A stretch of 64,000 bases of DNA from Halodurantibacterium flavum. Its GTDB lineage: Bacteria; Pseudomonadota; Alphaproteobacteria; Rhodobacterales; Rhodobacteraceae. The notes beneath the pieces are model-generated. The model had not been told where the DNA came from. It searched no databases and worked only from the letters and a program-made list of their open reading frames with translations. The position numbers and the translations under genes are program-made. Below, in pieces: positions 60,861 through 64,000 of the stretch. The stretch's first letter is position 1, and each line of letters starts with the position of its first letter. The DNA is taken from the NCBI RefSeq assembly GCF_042681825.1, contig NZ_JBHUGH010000036.1, positions 1-64,000 on the forward strand. The letters run 5' to 3'.

Positions 60861-63817
60861 CCCAAGGCCTCGTCGCAGCGCGCGCAGGTGGCCGGGTGGG
60901 CGTGGCTGCCCACATCCGGCAGGATCTTCCAGCAGCGCTGGCATTTTTCACCCTCGGCGGGTTCGAACACCACGCCGACGCCAGGCACCTCGGGCAGGCG
61001 GAAGGCCTCTGACGGGATCGGGTCGCCGGTCACCACGATATCCGAGGTGATGCAGATATCGGCGAAATCGAGCCCGCGGAGCGCGGCCAGCGCGGCCTCA
61101 TCCCCGACATGCACGACGGGCGCGGCCTCCAGGCTCGCGCCGATGGCCTTGGCGGTGCGCTGCACCTCGAGCGCTGCCGTCACGGCCCGCCGCACCTGCC
61201 GCACGGCCGCCCATTTCTGCGCCAGCGGTTCATCCAGCCAGTCGGCGGGGGTCAGCGGCATGTCCTCCAGATGCACCGACCCTTCGTCCCACGGAAAACG
61301 CGACAGCCACACATCCTCGGCGGTGAAGACAAGGATCGGCGCGAGCCAGGTCGTCAGCCGGTGGAACAGAAGGTCAAGCACCGTCCGCGCGCTGCGGCGA
61401 CGCAGACTGTCGGGTGCATCGCAGTACAGCGCGTCCTTGCGGATGTCGAAATAGAAGGACGACAGATCGGCGGTGCAGAAGTTGAAGAGCTTCTGGAACA
61501 CACCCTGGAAGTCATAGGCGGCATAGCCCCGCCGCACCTCGGTATCCAGTTCCGCCAACCGGTGCAGGACCCAGCGCTCCAGTTCCGGCATCTCGGTGGG
61601 CGCGACGGCCTCGGACGCGTCCCAGCCCTTGAGGTTGCCCAGGAGGAAGCGCATCGTGTTGCGCAGCCGGCGATAGCTGTCGGCGACGCCCTTCAGGATC
61701 TCCTTCCCGATGCGCAGGTCGACGGTATAGTCCGACTGCGCCACCCAGAGCCGCAGGATGTCGGCGCCATATTCCTTGACGACCTGTTCCGGCGCGATGG
61801 TGTTGCCGAGCGACTTGGACATCTTCATGCCCTTTTCGTCCAGCGTGAAGCCGTGGGTCAGCACACCCCGATAGGGCGCCCGCCCCTTGGTCCCGCAGGC
61901 CTGCAGCATCGAGGAATGGAACCATCCGCGATGCTGGTCGGTGCCCTCAAGGTAAAGGTCGGCGATACCGTCGGCGCTGCCATCCTCCCGGTCGCGCAGC
62001 ACGAAGGCATGGGTCGATCCGCTGTCGAACCAGACGTCGAGGATGTCGAATACCTGATCGTAGGCCTCGGGGTCGTGCAGCCCGCCCAGAAAGCGCTCCT
62101 TGGCCCCCGCGACATACCAGCAATCGGCGCCCTCGGCCTCGAACGCATCGCGGATGCGGGCATTCACGGCCGGATCGCGCAGCAGGAAATCCGGGTCGGT
62201 GGGCTTGGCGCCGCGTTTGACGAAGCAGGTCAGCGGCACGCCCCACGCCCGCTGCCGCGACAGGACCCAGTCGGGCCGTGCCTCGATCATCGAATAAAGC
62301 CGGTTGCGCCCGGTCCTGGGCGTCCAGGTCACAAGCTGGTCGATCGAGGTCAGCGCGCGTTGCCGGATCGTGGTGCCATAATCGTCCTGCCCGTCGCCCA
62401 CGGGCCGGTCGATCGCCACGAACCATTGCGGCGTGTTGCGATAGATCAGCGGCGCCTTGGACCGCCAGCTATGCGGGTAGGAATGCTTGATCTTGCCCTT
62501 GGCAAAGAGCGCCCCCGCCCTGTGCAGGGCCTTGATGACGCTGACATTGGCAGGACCTTCCTTGCCCTCGGGCGTGATGATCTGCTGGCCACCGAAGAGC
62601 GGCAGGTCGGCGCGATAGCTGCCATCCTCCATCACGTTCCAGGTCATGGGCAGGTTGTATTTCAGCCCGATCTGATAGTCGTCATCGCCGTGGCTTGGCG
62701 CGGTATGGACAAAGCCCGTGCCGGCATCGTCGGTGACATGATCGCCCGGCAGCATGGGGACGCCGAAATCCCATTCACCGTTGGCGCCATCGAGGTTCCG
62801 GAACGGGTGCGCGAGGGTGAGCCCGGCAAGTTCGTTTGCCTCTACCTGCCGGAGCCGCGTGTAATCCACCACCCGGGCGGATTTGAAGATCGTCTCGGCG
62901 AGATTGTCCGCGATGACCAGACGCTCACTCGGGCGGGCGGTGCTGTTTTCCCCGACCGATCCGACCTCATAAAGGCCATAGGCGATTTCGGGGTTGAAGC
63001 AGACGGCGCGGTTCTGCGGAATGGTCCAGGGGGTCGTGGTCCAGATGACGACGCTCACACCCTTCAGCTCTTCCTGAATGCGCGCCCACTCTGGCGTCAT
63101 TGTGCCGGGATCTTCTGACGAAACCAGCGGTGGCATCCAGTTGCTGCCTTGGACAAGAAACCGCACCGAGATCGTATGGCTGGTGTGGTCGTGATATTCC
63201 ACCTCGGCCTCGGCCAGCGCGGTCTTTTCCACCGGCGACCACATCACGGGCTTCGATCCCTGATAGAGCGTGCCGTTCATGAGGAACTTCATGAACTCTT
63301 CCGCGATCACCGCCTCGGCGTGATAATCCATCGTGACATAGGGCTTTTCCCACTTGCCCGTCACGCCCAGACGCTTGAACTCCTCGCGCTGGATGTCGAT
63401 CCAGCCTTCGGCGAACTTGCGGCATTCCTGCCGGAAGTCGACCACGTCGACCTCATCCTTGTTAAGACCGCGGGTGCGATACTGTTCCTCGATCTTCCAT
63501 TCGATCGGCAGGCCGTGGCAGTCCCAGCCGGGAACATAGCGCGCATCGCGGCCCATCATCTGCTGGCTGCGGACCACCATGTCCTTGAGGATCTTGTTCA
63601 GCGCGTGGCCGATATGCAGGTGCCCGTTCGCATAGGGGGGGCCGTCATGCAGGGTAAAGGGGGCGCGGCCCTCCTTTTCGCGCAGGCGGTCGTAGACGCC
63701 GATCCGTTCCCAGCGCGCCAGCCATTCGGGTTCACGCTGGGGCAGGCCCGCGCGCATCGGGAACTCGGTTTCGGGCAGGAAGATCGTGTCTTTGTAGTCG
63801 GGCGTGTCGGCGCACAT
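60857..63817 (-). CDS. ileS: Isoleucyl-tRNA synthetase
   Basis: 986 residues. Class I synthetase with HIGH at 68-71, the editing domain (including WTTTPWTIPQNRAV) and KMSKS at about 665-669. A C-terminal zinc finger contains CQRCWK and CARCDEAL. Full length and intact. It is convergent with pabC, with a 4-base shared stop region. Confidence 0.97.
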   Translation of the reverse strand: MCADTPDYKDTIFLPETEFPMRAGLPQREPEWLARWERIGVYDRLREKEGRAPFTLHDGPPYANGHLHIGHALNKILKDMVVRSQQMMGRDARYVPGWDCHGLPIEWKIEEQYRTRGLNKDEVDVVDFRQECRKFAEGWIDIQREEFKRLGVTGKWEKPYVTMDYHAEAVIAEEFMKFLMNGTLYQGSKPVMWSPVEKTALAEAEVEYHDHTSHTISVRFLVQGSNWMPPLVSSEDPGTMTPEWARIQEELKGVSVVIWTTTPWTIPQNRAVCFNPEIAYGLYEVGSVGENSTARPSERLVIADNLAETIFKSARVVDYTRLRQVEANELAGLTLAHPFRNLDGANGEWDFGVPMLPGDHVTDDAGTGFVHTAPSHGDDDYQIGLKYNLPMTWNVMEDGSYRADLPLFGGQQIITPEGKEGPANVSVIKALHRAGALFAKGKIKHSYPHSWRSKAPLIYRNTPQWFVAIDRPVGDGQDDYGTTIRQRALTSIDQLVTWTPRTGRNRLYSMIEARPDWVLSRQRAWGVPLTCFVKRGAKPTDPDFLLRDPAVNARIRDAFEAEGADCWYVAGAKERFLGGLHDPEAYDQVFDILDVWFDSGSTHAFVLRDREDGSADGIADLYLEGTDQHRGWFHSSMLQACGTKGRAPYRGVLTHGFTLDEKGMKMSKSLGNTIAPEQVVKEYGADILRLWVAQSDYTVDLRIGKEILKGVADSYRRLRNTMRFLLGNLKGWDASEAVAPTEMPELERWVLHRLAELDTEVRRGYAAYDFQGVFQKLFNFCTADLSSFYFDIRKDALYCDAPDSLRRRSARTVLDLLFHRLTTWLAPILVFTAEDVWLSRFPWDEGSVHLEDMPLTPADWLDEPLAQKWAAVRQVRRAVTAALEVQRTAKAIGASLEAAPVVHVGDEAALAALRGLDFADICITSDIVVTGDPIPSEAFRLPEVPGVGVVFEPAEGEKCQRCWKILPDVGSHAHPATCARCDEALG

Positions 63818-63883
63818 CGGATGCGGTCCTTCGGATGTCGGTCATGCAGGGAAGGGGCGGCGCGAAAGGCTCAGGCGCCTTGT

Positions 63884-63914
63884 CCCGGCGACTGAAAGCG
63901 TTCAGATCGCCGGG
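63884..63914 (-). terminator. Hairpin overlapping the end of a possible upstream gene
   Basis: CCCGGCGA (63884-63891) pairs with TCGCCGGG (63907-63914), extended inside by CTGA (63892-63895) with TCAG (63902-63905) across one bulged base, leaving a 6-base loop. On the minus strand it spans the stop codon of the partial gene to the right. No T-run follows. Confidence 0.5.
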
Positions 63915-64000
63915 CCGGTAATTCGGATGATGATGCCGAACCGGAAAGCCATGCGCGGCTTATACTGCGCCCCGCGCAGGGCCACAATATGCCCCGTCAG
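63902..64000 (-). CDS. Possible 3' end of a gene upstream of ileS (partial)
   Basis: A minus-strand frame is open from the window edge to a TGA at 63904-63902, 32 codons. The peptide ends MAFRFGIIIRITGPAI. A strong hairpin at its stop supports a real gene end. The family is not recognisable from this fragment. Confidence 0.4.
   Translation of the reverse strand: MTGHIVALRGAQYKPRMAFRFGIIIRITGPAI

Noticed and set aside
1..64000. CRISPR array, prophage, insertion sequence or classical defence island
   Set aside because: No regularly spaced repeats, transposase or integrase motifs, phage genes, or restriction, toxin or reverse-transcriptase motifs were seen; most genes are core functions in tight operons.

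Overview
The window is a high-GC alphaproteobacterial chromosome segment that fits Rhodobacteraceae. The pointers are a RegB/SenC/RegA redox-control locus, an HvrA-type H-NS protein, AddAB recombination genes downstream of amgK-murU, a Mic60-like gene between hemD and hemY, and a TAXI-type TRAP transporter. It is almost all chromosomal core and metabolic genes. I see no prophage, insertion sequence, CRISPR array or rRNA.

Layout. 1-8080: an SH3 envelope protein, the outer-membrane translocation pair tamA-tamB, a YihY membrane protein and an hvrA-like gene. 8210-12633: a DeoR-type repressor divergent from a three-gene TAXI TRAP uptake operon. 12581-14166: a hydrolase and a ring-cleaving-dioxygenase-like VOC protein on the minus strand. 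14319-32532: a large formate dehydrogenase region. It holds TusA, a multi-[4Fe-4S] protein, five poorly characterised proteins (lipoate-ligase-like, DUF6505, DUF6352, DUF3305, DUF3306), a TorD chaperone, a Tat leader protein, the alpha/beta/gamma subunits, Mrp, a 51-residue peptide, and the divergent cofactor operon fdhD-mobA-mobB-moeA (moeA carries an extra N-terminal domain), plus a WD40-cytochrome c protein. 32564-33794: an FAH-family enzyme and thioredoxin. 33859-42260: tsaE-amgK-murU-addB-addA. 42341-46728: a PAS protein and regB divergent from senC-regA. 46729-49773: an HD hydrolase, a GT8 glycosyltransferase and ahcY. 49866-52591: tsaD-gpsA-yciI-EVE. 52674-56270: hemD-mic60-hemY. 56384-56943: tRNA-Thr and tRNA-Lys. 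57050-63817: dapF-mtaB-pabB-pabC convergent with ileS.

How it works together. The central block reads as a self-contained respiratory formate dehydrogenase system. Tat-exported molybdenum/[4Fe-4S] subunits pass electrons to a b-type cytochrome, and dedicated genes make the bis-MGD cofactor (moeA, mobA, mobB), sulfurate it (FdhD, possibly fed by TusA), chaperone the apoenzyme (TorD) and perhaps install Fe-S clusters (Mrp). Several co-localised families have no established function and are the best discovery target here. RegBA adds redox regulation, but the hvrA gene usually found between regA and ahcY lies about 38 kb away, and an HD hydrolase and a glycosyltransferase take its place.

Many gene junctions are 4-base ATGA/GTGA/TTGA overlaps, which fixed many starts, including several GTG and one TTG start. 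All function calls come from reading motifs and neighbourhood; no database search was run.
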